Shown piece after piece: positions 7,660-16,666 of a stretch of DNA of 64,000 nt. Each line of letters opens with the position of its first letter. Position 1 is the stretch's first letter. The DNA lies in contig NZ_JACSYA010000007.1 of assembly GCF_029870285.1 (NCBI RefSeq), forward strand, positions 124,001 through 188,000, read 5' to 3'. The position numbers and the translations under genes are program-made. The stretch comes from Delftia sp. PS-11. Lineage in GTDB: Bacteria > Pseudomonadota > Gammaproteobacteria > Burkholderiales > Burkholderiaceae_C. The notes under the pieces were generated by a model. The model did not search any database and was not told the origin of the DNA. It saw only the letters and a program-made list of their open reading frames with translations.

Positions 7660-9114
7660 TCAGGCGTCGGGCGCTGCCACGACCGGCGCCCTGAACAGGG
7701 CTGCCAGCTTGCGCTTGGGTTTGATGTTGCCGCCAAGCCGGGGGGCTGCACGCTGCCCTTCCCAGGCAGGTGTATCGGACGAGGAAGCGGCCGCCTCATA
7801 GGGGCGGTCAAAGAAGGGGTCGGAGTGCGCGGGGCGCTGTGCCATGCGCGAACCACGGTGACCAAAGCCCCCTGCGCCGCCGCGCGCCTGGGAGTCGCCC
7901 CGATCACGCCCGCCGCCATATCCGCGCGGCACATCCTCGAAGCGGTGGCCACGCTGGCCGCCGCCACGCAAGTCATCCATGGGACAGGCTTCGACAGCGA
8001 TCTTTTTCTTGGTGAGCTTCTCGATTTCGCCCACAAGCCGCGCATCGTGGCCCGTCACCAGCGTCACGGCCAGGCCCGACGCTCCGGCGCGGCCTGTGCG
8101 GCCGATGCGGTGGACATAGTCCTCTGCGTTGAAGGGTACGTCATAGTTGAAGACCGCAGGCACATCCTTGATGTCCAGGCCGCGTGCCGCAACGTCGGTG
8201 CACACCAGCAGATCGACCTCGCCCTGCTTGAAGGCTTCGAGGGCTTTCAGGCGCTCGTCCTGGCTTTTGTCGCCGTGCAGGGCGGCGGCGCGCAGGCCAT
8301 CGCGCTCCAGCGCACGCGTCAGGCGCGCACAGCCAAGCTTGCTGTTGGAGAAGACAAAAGCCTGGCGGATGCCGCGCTGGCGCAGCAGCGAGCGCAGGGC
8401 ATAGCGCTTGTCGTCGTCTTCCACGCTATAGAAACGCTGCTCCACCGTGGAAGCCGTCTCGTTGGGACGCGCCACCTCGATGGTGACCGGGTCCTGCAGA
8501 TAGCTGCCTGCCAGCCGCTTGATCTCGGGGGAGAAGGTGGCGCTGAACAGCAAGGTGGTGCGCGTCTTGGGCAGGTACGACAGAATGCGCTGCAGATCGG
8601 GCAGAAAGCCGATGTCCAGCATGCGGTCGGCCTCGTCGAGCACCACGTACTCGACCTGATTGAGCACCACGTTCTTGGCTTCGATGTGGTCCAGCAGCCG
8701 CCCCGGCGTGGCTACCAGCACCTCGACGCCCTTCTTGAGCTCCACCGTCTGGGGCTTCATGTCCATGCCGCCGAAGACCACGGTGCTGCGCAGCCTGGTG
8801 TGCTTGGCGTATTGGGCAATCTGCTGCGCCACCTGGTCGGCCAGTTCGCGCGTGGGCAGCAGCACCAGCGCCCGCACCGGATGGCGCGCTGGCGAGGCCG
8901 ACGCATTTTCATGGCGCATCAGCCGCTGCAGCAGAGGCAGGGAGAAGGCTGCCGTCTTGCCGGTACCCGTCTGGGCGGCACCCATGACGTCCTTGCCGGT
9001 CAGAACGACCGGGATGGCCTGGGCCTGGATAGGCGTCATGGACTCGTAGCCCATGTCGGCCACGGCTCGCGCCAGGGGCTCGGCCAGATGGAGGTTGGAG
9101 AAAGAGCTTGTCAT
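7660..9114 (-). CDS. DEAD-box ATP-dependent RNA helicase (RhlE-like)
   Basis: RNA helicase of 484 residues. Motifs in order: Q motif MTPIQAQAI (26-34), Walker A AQTGTGKT (47-54), PTREL near 87-91, DEAD (160-163), SAT (191-193) and motif VI HRIGRTGR (335-342). After about residue 390 there is a basic Gly/Arg-rich tail with GGGRDRGDSQARGGAGG, typical of RhlE-like proteins that act on rRNA or mRNA. The start MTSSFSNLHL is typical of the group. The gene is monocistronic with its own terminator. RhlE is the most likely subgroup, but subgroup assignment needs a tree. Confidence 0.9.
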   Translation of the reverse strand: MTSSFSNLHLAEPLARAVADMGYESMTPIQAQAIPVVLTGKDVMGAAQTGTGKTAAFSLPLLQRLMRHENASASPARHPVRALVLLPTRELADQVAQQIAQYAKHTRLRSTVVFGGMDMKPQTVELKKGVEVLVATPGRLLDHIEAKNVVLNQVEYVVLDEADRMLDIGFLPDLQRILSYLPKTRTTLLFSATFSPEIKRLAGSYLQDPVTIEVARPNETASTVEQRFYSVEDDDKRYALRSLLRQRGIRQAFVFSNSKLGCARLTRALERDGLRAAALHGDKSQDERLKALEAFKQGEVDLLVCTDVAARGLDIKDVPAVFNYDVPFNAEDYVHRIGRTGRAGASGLAVTLVTGHDARLVGEIEKLTKKKIAVEACPMDDLRGGGQRGHRFEDVPRGYGGGRDRGDSQARGGAGGFGHRGSRMAQRPAHSDPFFDRPYEAAASSSDTPAWEGQRAAPRLGGNIKPKRKLAALFRAPVVAAPDA

Positions 9115-9252
9115 TGAGGTCGTTATTGTCGCACCGAGTGCGATTTACGCGTTGCAATAACGACAATCCTCACCAGGGCAAGCAGGACGTTGCTATGGCG
9201 CAACCCGTGAAAACCCGGTAGGCACATGCGAAACCGGGATGTGAGCTCCGCT

Positions 9253-10128
9253 TCAGAGCGTCTGGGCCGAGAAGGTATCACAGGCCTTGACGCTGCCCAT
9301 GCGCAGCCCCGTGCTGAACCAGCGCTGACGCTGGGCGCTCGTGCCGTGGGTGAAGCTGTCGGGCACGACCGCGCCGCCGCTGGCGCGCTGCAGGGCATCG
9401 TCGCCGATCTTGGCCGCCGCGTTCATGGCGGATTCCACATCGCCCTGCTCCAGTATCTGGCGCGCATTCTGCGCATGGTGCGCCCAGACGCCGGCCAGAC
9501 AGTCGGCCTGCAGTTCCAGCTTGACCGACAAATGATTGTACTCGACCTTGCTGACACGGCCGCGCGCACGGTCCACCTGCGCACTGATGCCCAGCAGGTT
9601 CTGCACATGGTGACCGACCTCGTGGGCAATCACGTAAGCCTGGGCAAAGTCGCCGGGCGCGCCCAGTTGGTTCTTGAGCGTTTCGTAAAATCCCAGGTCG
9701 ATGTAGACCTTCTGGTCCGCAGGACAGTAAAACGGTCCCATGGCCGACTGGCCCGTGCCGCATGCCGTATGCGTGGCACCACGGAACAGCACCAGCTTGG
9801 GGTCCACATAGCGCGCTCCACCCTGGCGGAACACATCACGCCAGACATCCTCGGTATCGGCCAGCACGGTGGAAACGAAGCGGGCCAGATGGTCGTCCGC
9901 AGGCGGTTTGTGCGCAGGCCCCTGGTGCGTCTGCACATGCGCCGGAGCACCGCCGCTGAGCGCGCCCAGGATGGTCAGCGGGTTGATGCCCAGCACCCAG
10001 CCGCCAATCAGCGCAATGACGATGGTGCCGATGCCGATGCTGCGCCCGCCAAAGACCGGCGAGCCGCCGCCTTCGTCATCACGGCGATCTTCCACATTGT
10101 CCGACTCACGGTTGCCTTCCCATCGCAT
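9253..10128 (-). CDS. Neutral zinc metallopeptidase, YpfJ/KPN_02809 family
   Basis: Membrane-anchored protein of 291 residues. An N-terminal charged segment is followed by one hydrophobic helix (about 31-50, IGIGTIVIALIGGWVLGIN) and a periplasmic domain. The zinc motif HEVGH is at 169-173 and a downstream E-L-Q-A-D segment provides the likely third ligand. MRWEGNRESDNVEDRR is the hallmark N-terminus and fixes the ATG at 10128, although the frame is open for over 1 kb upstream. Peptidase activity is inferred from the motif; physiological substrates are not known. Confidence 0.85.
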   Translation of the reverse strand: MRWEGNRESDNVEDRRDDEGGGSPVFGGRSIGIGTIVIALIGGWVLGINPLTILGALSGGAPAHVQTHQGPAHKPPADDHLARFVSTVLADTEDVWRDVFRQGGARYVDPKLVLFRGATHTACGTGQSAMGPFYCPADQKVYIDLGFYETLKNQLGAPGDFAQAYVIAHEVGHHVQNLLGISAQVDRARGRVSKVEYNHLSVKLELQADCLAGVWAHHAQNARQILEQGDVESAMNAAAKIGDDALQRASGGAVVPDSFTHGTSAQRQRWFSTGLRMGSVKACDTFSAQTL

Positions 10129-10187
10129 GGTGTTCGCTCCTTGGCTCTGCACTGGCTGATGCCAGGGGCGCGATATTACGCCGAACT

Positions 10188-10493
10188 TCAGCGCCCGATG
10201 ATCCGGGTGACCGGCTGCTGCTGGTTGCGCTGGACCTGGTCGCTGGCCACCTGCACCATCAGGGCCAGCAGCAGGGCTGCGATGCCCAGGCCCACGATCA
10301 CGATGAGTCCGACCAGCCAGCCCGGCAGCCGGCGCCGGGCTGGCGCCTGGCCGTTTTGCGGCGCAGGGGCCTGGACGCGGGAAATAGTGGGGGGCCGATC
10401 CGACGCCGCAATGTCCCGCACGGAAGGGCGCGCCACCGGGGCCGAGGTATCCCAGGTGGGTTCGGAGCGTGAAAAAGAAGGCTTTTGCTGCAT
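10188..10493 (-). CDS. Hypothetical single-pass membrane protein
   Basis: Small protein of 101 residues, not recognised. It has a Pro/Arg/Ala-rich hydrophilic N-terminal half (to about residue 55), one strong hydrophobic helix (LVGLIVIVGLGIAALLLALM), then a short polar Gln-rich tail ending RIIGR. The ATG at 10493 is preferred over a TTG two codons upstream. It lies 59 bases upstream of, and on the same strand as, the metallopeptidase gene and may be cotranscribed with it. Coding status rests on position, the membrane helix and absence of a better frame. Confidence 0.55.
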   Translation of the reverse strand: MQQKPSFSRSEPTWDTSAPVARPSVRDIAASDRPPTISRVQAPAPQNGQAPARRRLPGWLVGLIVIVGLGIAALLLALMVQVASDQVQRNQQQPVTRIIGR

Positions 10494-10573
10494 GGGCAAG
10501 ATCGTAGTGGCAGCCCTGCATTGTGCTCTGCATTGCGCTTGCCGGTGGTCCGCTCCTGTGTACAGTCGTGCCT

Positions 10574-11524
10574 ATGACCAACTCGACACCGCCCACCATT
10601 GCGCTGGACGCGCATGCCACGGCTGCGCTGCTGGACTGGAATGCGCTGGCCCGTGAAATCGCCAGCCTGCTGCTGCAACCGCAGGCCGTACAGGTGCCTG
10701 CCCGCACAGTGATGCCGCTGGCCGGGGGCGGCAGTCTCTTTTGCATGCCGGCCACGGACGGGGTGGTGGCGATGACCAAGCTGATCAGCTTCACTCCCGG
10801 CAATGCCGCAACGCCCCGGGCCACGATACAGGGCGATGTCATCGCCTTTGATGTGGCCACGGGCGAGCGCCGCCTGATCCTGGATGGCCCCTGTGTGACG
10901 GCCAGGCGCACGGCCGCTGTTTCGCTGCTGGCGGCCCAGCGTCTGGCGCCCAACCCGGCAGGGCCGCTACTGATCATTGGCGCAGGTGTACAGGGCCTGG
11001 CCCATCTGCAGGCCTTTGCGGCGGGACTGGGGGTGCGCGAGGTCCGGGTGGCATCGCGCAGCGCGCAAAGCGCACAGGCGCTGGTGGACGAAGCCAGATC
11101 CATGGGGCTGGATGCATGCGTGACGACCGACATCCGCCAGGCAGCCCTGCACTGCCCGCTGATCGTGACCTGCACGCCGGCGCAGGCCGTGGTGCTGCAC
11201 GAAGCGCCACGCCAGGATGCCTTCATCGCGGCCGTGGGAGCGTTCACACCGCACATGGCGGAGCTTGCTCCGCAGCTGTGCCAGTCCATGGCGCGCAGCG
11301 CAACAATCGTGATCGATACCGAGCATGCCGCTCATGAAGCCGGCGACCTGCTGCAGGCCGGCCTGGACGTGGCGCAGCTTGCGACACTGGCGCAGGTGGT
11401 GCGCAGCCCATGGACGGCACCTCGGGGCCCCGTACTCTTCAAGAGCTGCGGCTGGGGTGGCTGGGACCTGGCTGCCACACGGCTGGCCCTGCGCCAGTGC
11501 GGCCTTGCCACCGAACACGGGTAG
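10574..11524 (+). CDS. Ornithine cyclodeaminase / mu-crystallin family reductase
   Basis: NAD(P)H-dependent enzyme of 316 residues in the OCD/mu-crystallin family. Seen: the substrate-lysine region VAMTKLIS (K69), FTPGNAATPRATIQG and Rossmann motif GAGVQG (136-141). The sequence resembles the delta-1-pyrroline-2-carboxylate reductase (LhpI-like) subgroup, which works in trans-4-hydroxy-L-proline or D-lysine/D-proline catabolism, more than true ornithine cyclodeaminase; this is from memory of the family. ATG at 10574. It is divergent from the small membrane protein gene and followed 5 bases later by the diguanylate cyclase start. Confidence 0.78.
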   Translation: MTNSTPPTIALDAHATAALLDWNALAREIASLLLQPQAVQVPARTVMPLAGGGSLFCMPATDGVVAMTKLISFTPGNAATPRATIQGDVIAFDVATGERRLILDGPCVTARRTAAVSLLAAQRLAPNPAGPLLIIGAGVQGLAHLQAFAAGLGVREVRVASRSAQSAQALVDEARSMGLDACVTTDIRQAALHCPLIVTCTPAQAVVLHEAPRQDAFIAAVGAFTPHMAELAPQLCQSMARSATIVIDTEHAAHEAGDLLQAGLDVAQLATLAQVVRSPWTAPRGPVLFKSCGWGGWDLAATRLALRQCGLATEHG

Positions 11525-11529
11525 CCGTC

Positions 11530-13236
11530 TTGAACACCCAGAACCCGAAGAAACCCACCCACTGGCAACGCCTGGGCCTGCGTACCCAGCTGACCCTGGT
11601 GTTCGGCAGCCTGCTGATTGCAGTGACCGTGCTGCTGTCGCTGGCATTCGGCGAACTGCTGCGCTGGCGCATGCAGCGCGAGGCCAGCGCCTCGTTGCAT
11701 GCCGTGGCCTCGAACGCCGCCAAGCTACTGGCCGACGGACTGTTCAGCCGCGCCCGCATGGTGGAAGTGCTTGCCAGGTCCGAGGAACTCTGGGGTGAGG
11801 GGTTCGATGCACCGGGCGTGGACGCGCTGCTCAACCGCACACACGCGCTGGTGCCTTTCGCGCTGTGGGTCGGCGTGGCCGACGCGGAGGGAATGGTGCG
11901 CAGCGCGGCAGGCAATTTGCTGCGCGGGCGCAGCATCAGCGATCAACCCTGGTTTGAGCCGGGTCTTCAACAAACCTATGTGGGAGAAACGCACACCTCC
12001 GGACCACTGGCCGAAGTACTGCAGCCGGCCGTTGGCAGTGCACAGATCGGTCACTCCCTCGATTTCGCAGCCCCCATCCGCCGGAATGAGCTCACCCAGG
12101 GCGTGCTATGCATGCACAGCAGCTGGGACTGGGTGTACGAGACCCTGGAGACGCTGCTGCCTGCCGACGCCCGGCGGCGGCAGATCTCTCTGTTCATCTT
12201 TGACAGGCAGGGGCGGCTCGTGCATGCGCCAGATGTACTCGCCGACCGTTTCTCTGGCCTGGAGCAGCACCTTCCCAAAGGCAGTATGGCAGCGCCAGGC
12301 ATGCAGGCACATATCGCGCTGTGGGAAGACAGTGCGCAGCCATTTCTGACAGCCACCGTGCCCCTGCAGGCACGCAGCCACGCAACGGACATGGGCTGGC
12401 ATATCGTGGCCCGCCAGCCCGAGGACAGTGCGCATGCACCAGCGCGTCTGGCCATGTACAAAGTGCTTGCTGGCGGCCTGGCGGCCGCCTTGCTGGCCGC
12501 CTCGGTCGCATGGCTGGCTGCCAGGCGGCTGAGCCAGGACCTCAAGCAACTGGCCAGTGCGGCATCGGGCTTCGATGGCCAGTGCACCGCTGCCAATATT
12601 CCGCTGCTCGGCAGCAGCCATGAAGTGCACGAACTGGCTCTGGCGCTGCGCAGCAGCATCACCCAGCTGCAAGCGGCCAACGAAGCCATGGAGCGCGAAG
12701 TGCGCGAGCGCACGCAGCAGTTGCGCCAGGCCAATGCTGAACTGGAGCATCTGGCGCGCAGCGACCCACTGACCGGCCTGCTCAACCGCCGAGGCGTCGA
12801 AGCCCAGATGGAGTTTGCCATGGCGCTGGCGCGGCGCAGCGGACGGCCGCTGAGCGTGCTGGCCATTGATGTGGACTACTTCAAGCGCATCAACGACCAC
12901 CATGGCCACGACACAGGCGACGAGGTGCTGCGCATCCTGGCGCGCGTGCTGCGCCATCGGCTGCGCGAGTCCGATGTGCTGGCACGCATGGGCGGCGAGG
13001 AGTTTCTGGTGCTGCTGCCTGATACAGCGGCTGAAGCCGCCGTGCTCATCGCCGAGCAACTGCGCAAGCTGCTGGCGGGCACGCCCATGCCGCACGGCGA
13101 AACCGTCACCGCCAGTATGGGCGTGGCCACGCTGCGCGGCATCGCTGACAGCAGCGCTGCCATGCTGCGCCGCAGCGACGAGGCGCTCTACGCCGCCAAG
13201 GGCGCAGGCCGCAACAACGTGCAACTGCAACTTTGA
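11530..13236 (+). CDS. Membrane diguanylate cyclase with periplasmic sensor domain
   Basis: Predicted to make cyclic di-GMP. With the TTG start at 11530 it has 568 residues: TM1 at about 17-40, a periplasmic Cache-like sensor (about 45-300), TM2 (about 310-330, VLAGGLAAALLAASVAWLAA), a HAMP-like linker, a short coiled coil and a GGDEF domain. The signature is GGEEF at 488-492, an active variant, and an inhibitory-site RESD lies five residues before it. An ATG at 11410 would overlap the previous gene by 115 bases, so TTG is preferred; no strong ribosome site was seen for either. Confidence 0.85.
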   Translation: MNTQNPKKPTHWQRLGLRTQLTLVFGSLLIAVTVLLSLAFGELLRWRMQREASASLHAVASNAAKLLADGLFSRARMVEVLARSEELWGEGFDAPGVDALLNRTHALVPFALWVGVADAEGMVRSAAGNLLRGRSISDQPWFEPGLQQTYVGETHTSGPLAEVLQPAVGSAQIGHSLDFAAPIRRNELTQGVLCMHSSWDWVYETLETLLPADARRRQISLFIFDRQGRLVHAPDVLADRFSGLEQHLPKGSMAAPGMQAHIALWEDSAQPFLTATVPLQARSHATDMGWHIVARQPEDSAHAPARLAMYKVLAGGLAAALLAASVAWLAARRLSQDLKQLASAASGFDGQCTAANIPLLGSSHEVHELALALRSSITQLQAANEAMEREVRERTQQLRQANAELEHLARSDPLTGLLNRRGVEAQMEFAMALARRSGRPLSVLAIDVDYFKRINDHHGHDTGDEVLRILARVLRHRLRESDVLARMGGEEFLVLLPDTAAEAAVLIAEQLRKLLAGTPMPHGETVTASMGVATLRGIADSSAAMLRRSDEALYAAKGAGRNNVQLQL

Positions 13237-13237
13237 A

Positions 13238-13264
13238 GCGCATCCGCCCGCTGGGCGGTTGCGC
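13238..13264. terminator. Hairpin between the diguanylate cyclase gene and nadA
   Basis: Stem GCGCA-T-CCGCCC / GGGCGG-T-TGCGC with a 3-base loop and one T-T mismatch, right after the cyclase stop. It is followed by A rather than T on the plus strand, so it is not a classical terminator. It may still end or protect the upstream mRNA. Confidence 0.4.
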
Positions 13265-13280
13265 AAAAAATACATCACTA

Positions 13281-13297
13281 ATACTCAAATTGAGCAT
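13281..13297. promoter_or_regulatory. Candidate operator of nadA-nadB
   Basis: ATACTCAA-A-TTGAGCAT, a 17-bp odd palindrome with a single unpaired position pair, 18 bases before the nadA ATG at 13315. It sits in a short AT-rich stretch that must hold the nad promoter. It is a candidate NAD-responsive repressor site; no regulator gene is present here. Confidence 0.4.
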
Positions 13298-13314
13298 ATC
13301 ATTGGCGTCCTTTG

Positions 13315-14466
13315 ATGAACCGGACGGCCACCATGCAGCTCAAATCCGTGCAGTACGACCAGCCTTTTGCCTCCATCCCCGGCCAGTGCAGCGTTGGCCA
13401 GGCCTGGGCCCGCGTGCCCCCCGAACTCGACCGCAGCCAGCGCCGGCAGACTGCAGAGCGCATACGCGCCTTGCTGCGCGCACGCGATGCCGTGCTCGTG
13501 GCCCACTACTACGTGGATGGCGAACTCCAGGATCTGGCGCGCGAGACCGGTGGCTGCGTGGGCGACTCGCTGGAGATGGCGCGCTTTGGCGCCCAGCACC
13601 CGGCATCGACCCTGGTGGTGGCAGGCGTGCGCTTCATGGGCGAGACGGCCAAGATCCTGAGCCCCGAAAAACGCGTGCTCATGCCCGATGACGATGCCAG
13701 CTGCTCGCTGGATCTGGGCTGCCCGGCTGACGAATTCAGCCGTTTCTGCGACGCCCACCCCGACCGCACCGTCGTGGTCTATGCCAATACCAGCGCGGCA
13801 GTGAAAGCGCGCGCCGACTGGGTGGTCACATCGTCGGTGGGGCAGGACATCGTGGCCCACCTGCATGACTGCGGCGAAAAAATCCTGTGGGCGCCTGACC
13901 GCCACCTGGGCGCCCATATCCAGCGCCAGACCGGCGCCGACATGCTGCTGTGGCACGGCTCCTGCCTGGTGCACGACGAATTCAAGGCCGACGAACTCGC
14001 GGACATGGCGCGCGAGCTGCCCCATGCAGCCATCCTCGTGCACCCCGAGTCGCCAGCGGCCGTGGCCGCACAGGCCGACGTGGTGGGCTCGACCACCCAG
14101 CTCATCAACGCAGCGGGCCGCCTGCCCACCGACACCTTCATCGTCGCCACCGACCAGGGCATCCTGCACGACATGCGCATGCGCTACCCGGACAAGACGT
14201 TCCTGCCGGCGCCCACGGCCGGCCAGGGCGCCACCTGCAAAAGCTGCGCCATGTGCCCCTGGATGGCCATGAACAGCCTGTCTGGCGTGGAGCAGGCGCT
14301 GGAGCAGGGCCTGTGCGCCATCGAAGTGGACCCGGACACGGCACGGGCCGCGCGCCGCCCCATCGAGCGCATGCTGGCTTTCGCGGCAGGCCACCGCCAG
14401 ACCGTGCGCGCCAGCGGGGATCTGGCGCGCGACCAGGCCCTCTTCCGCCATTTCGGACCCGCCTGA
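13315..14466 (+). CDS. nadA: Quinolinate synthase A
   Basis: [4Fe-4S] enzyme that condenses iminoaspartate with dihydroxyacetone phosphate to quinolinate in de novo NAD synthesis. 383 residues from the ATG at 13315; an in-frame ATG at 13333 ([10 protein letters not shown]) is an equally plausible start. Seen: [17 protein letters not shown] with a cluster cysteine, [13 protein letters not shown], and the cysteine-rich [15 protein letters not shown] near the C-terminus. nadB follows after 10 bases, so the two genes form an operon. nadC is not in the window. Confidence 0.94.
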   Translation: MNRTATMQLKSVQYDQPFASIPGQCSVGQAWARVPPELDRSQRRQTAERIRALLRARDAVLVAHYYVDGELQDLARETGGCVGDSLEMARFGAQHPASTLVVAGVRFMGETAKILSPEKRVLMPDDDASCSLDLGCPADEFSRFCDAHPDRTVVVYANTSAAVKARADWVVTSSVGQDIVAHLHDCGEKILWAPDRHLGAHIQRQTGADMLLWHGSCLVHDEFKADELADMARELPHAAILVHPESPAAVAAQADVVGSTTQLINAAGRLPTDTFIVATDQGILHDMRMRYPDKTFLPAPTAGQGATCKSCAMCPWMAMNSLSGVEQALEQGLCAIEVDPDTARAARRPIERMLAFAAGHRQTVRASGDLARDQALFRHFGPA

Positions 14467-14476
14467 GGAGCACGCC

Positions 14477-15985
14477 ATGACCCAGCACTGCACAGACGTT
14501 CTCATCATCGGCGCCGGCCTGGCCGGCATGGCAACGGCCCTGTCGCTGCCGCCCCACTGGCGCGTGGCCCTGCTTTGCAAGGGAGCCGCCCAGGAGTGCG
14601 CGAGCGCCTGGGCGCAGGGCGGCATCGCCGCCGTGATCGATCCGGACGACAGCATCGATGCGCATGTGGCAGACACCCTGGTTGCAGGTGCGGGCCTGTG
14701 CGATGAGGCAGCCGTGCGCGCCATCGTCGAACAGGCGCCTGCCGCCATCGGCTGGCTGGTGGAGCACGGCGTGCCCTTCACGCGCGAGAATGGCGGCGGC
14801 CTGCACCTGACACGCGAAGGCGGCCACGGCTGCCGCCGCATCGTCCACGCTGCCGATGCCACGGGACAGGCCGTGCATACAGCACTGCTTCAGGCCTGCC
14901 GTGAACGACCGAACATCGCGCTGCACGAGCACACCAGCGCCCTGGAGCTGCTGACCGAAGGCGCTGCACCGCGCTGCACTGGCGCGCTGGTGCAGTTGCC
15001 CGGCGGCGCATTACAGCGCTGGCACGCGGCCCACACCGTGCTGGCCACCGGCGGGCTGGGACAGGTCTACCCCTACACCACCAACCCCGCCACCGCCACC
15101 GGCGACGGCGTGGCTATGGCCTGGCGCGCAGGCTGCCGCGTGGCGGACCTGGAGTTCATGCAATTCCACCCCACGGCCCTGCAGGTGAACGGGCGTGCGG
15201 CAGGACTGGTTTCGGAGGCCCTGCGTGGCGAGGGCGCGCTGCTGCGCCTGCCCGATGGCACGCGCTTCATGCCGGCGCACGATGCGCGGGCGGAGCTTGC
15301 GCCGCGCGATATCGTGGCCCGCGCCATCTGGAGCGAGATGGCGCGCCATGGCCTGCCCTTTGTCCACCTGGATATCAGCCACCGGCCCCGGCCCTGGCTG
15401 CAGGCACACTTCCCGGCCATCATGGCGCTGTGCGCGGCGCATGGCATCGACATCGCCACGCAGCCGATTCCCGTGGCGCCCTGCGCCCACTACGCCTGCG
15501 GCGGCGTGCTGGCTGGCATTGACGGGAGCACAGATGTGCAGGACCTGCGCGCCATCGGCGAAGTGGCGCGCACGGGCCTGCACGGCGCCAACCGGCTGGC
15601 CAGCAATTCGCTGCTCGAATGCGTGGTGATGGGACGCGCCGCAGCGCAGGCCATCGCGCAGCAGCCAGCTGCGGCGCCGCTGCCGCAGCCCGTGATCCTG
15701 CCCGCACAGCCCCCTGGGGAGACGGCCGCCTTGGAGACGGCCTCCGTGGAGACGGCCGCCGTGGCGCGGCAACTGCGCCAACTCATGCATGACTGCGTGG
15801 GCATTGAGCGCAGCGAACAGGGCCTGGCGCATGCGCTGCAGCGCATCAGCACGCTGCGCGAGTCGCTGCCGCCTGCCGCCAGCCATGCGCTGCGCAACCA
15901 GCTCGATGTCTGCTGGCTGATGGCATCGGCGGCGGCTGCGCGGCGCGAGAGCTGCGGGGCGCACTCTTTTGCGGCAGCGCTATGA
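14477..15985 (+). CDS. nadB: L-aspartate oxidase
   Basis: FAD enzyme of 502 residues that oxidises L-aspartate to iminoaspartate, the NadA substrate. Seen: dinucleotide fold IIGAGLAGMATALSL near residues 10-24, the succinate-dehydrogenase-like FTRENGGGLHLTREGGHGCR region and HYACGGVLAGIDG. A GAGGA ribosome site precedes the ATG. One local oddity is a short repeated segment near residues 410-432 (ETAALETASVETAA), coded by tandem GGAGACGGCC-like units; it is in a linker before the C-terminal helical domain. Confidence 0.94.
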   Translation: MTQHCTDVLIIGAGLAGMATALSLPPHWRVALLCKGAAQECASAWAQGGIAAVIDPDDSIDAHVADTLVAGAGLCDEAAVRAIVEQAPAAIGWLVEHGVPFTRENGGGLHLTREGGHGCRRIVHAADATGQAVHTALLQACRERPNIALHEHTSALELLTEGAAPRCTGALVQLPGGALQRWHAAHTVLATGGLGQVYPYTTNPATATGDGVAMAWRAGCRVADLEFMQFHPTALQVNGRAAGLVSEALRGEGALLRLPDGTRFMPAHDARAELAPRDIVARAIWSEMARHGLPFVHLDISHRPRPWLQAHFPAIMALCAAHGIDIATQPIPVAPCAHYACGGVLAGIDGSTDVQDLRAIGEVARTGLHGANRLASNSLLECVVMGRAAAQAIAQQPAAAPLPQPVILPAQPPGETAALETASVETAAVARQLRQLMHDCVGIERSEQGLAHALQRISTLRESLPPAASHALRNQLDVCWLMASAAAARRESCGAHSFAAAL

Positions 15986-15989
15986 CAAA

Positions 15990-16013
15990 GGCCCGCAGCG
16001 TGCGCTGCGGGCC
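15990..16013 (-). terminator. Hairpin between nadB and dcd
   Basis: Perfect stem GGCCCGCAGCG / CGCTGCGGGCC with a 2-base loop in the convergent gap. Only a short T run (TTTG) follows on the minus strand and none on the plus strand. It probably acts for dcd, perhaps for both genes. Confidence 0.6.
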
Positions 16014-16036
16014 CGGCGAATGGAGCGGACGGCGGA

Positions 16037-16609
<573 letters not shown>

Positions 16610-16666
16610 GGCAATTCCTAGCTGTCCTGTAAGGCGCCACAGCCCGCAGGCCATGGCGCAAAGACG

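Noticed and set aside
9253..11289. 678-residue open frame on the minus strand
   Set aside because: It is the metallopeptidase gene plus an antisense extension under the ornithine-cyclodeaminase-like gene. The family N-terminus MRWEGNRESD fixes the start at 10128.
15715..15770. GGAGACGGCC repeats near the 3' end of nadB, considered as CRISPR-like
   Set aside because: Units are short, imperfect and in frame inside nadB, with no spacers.
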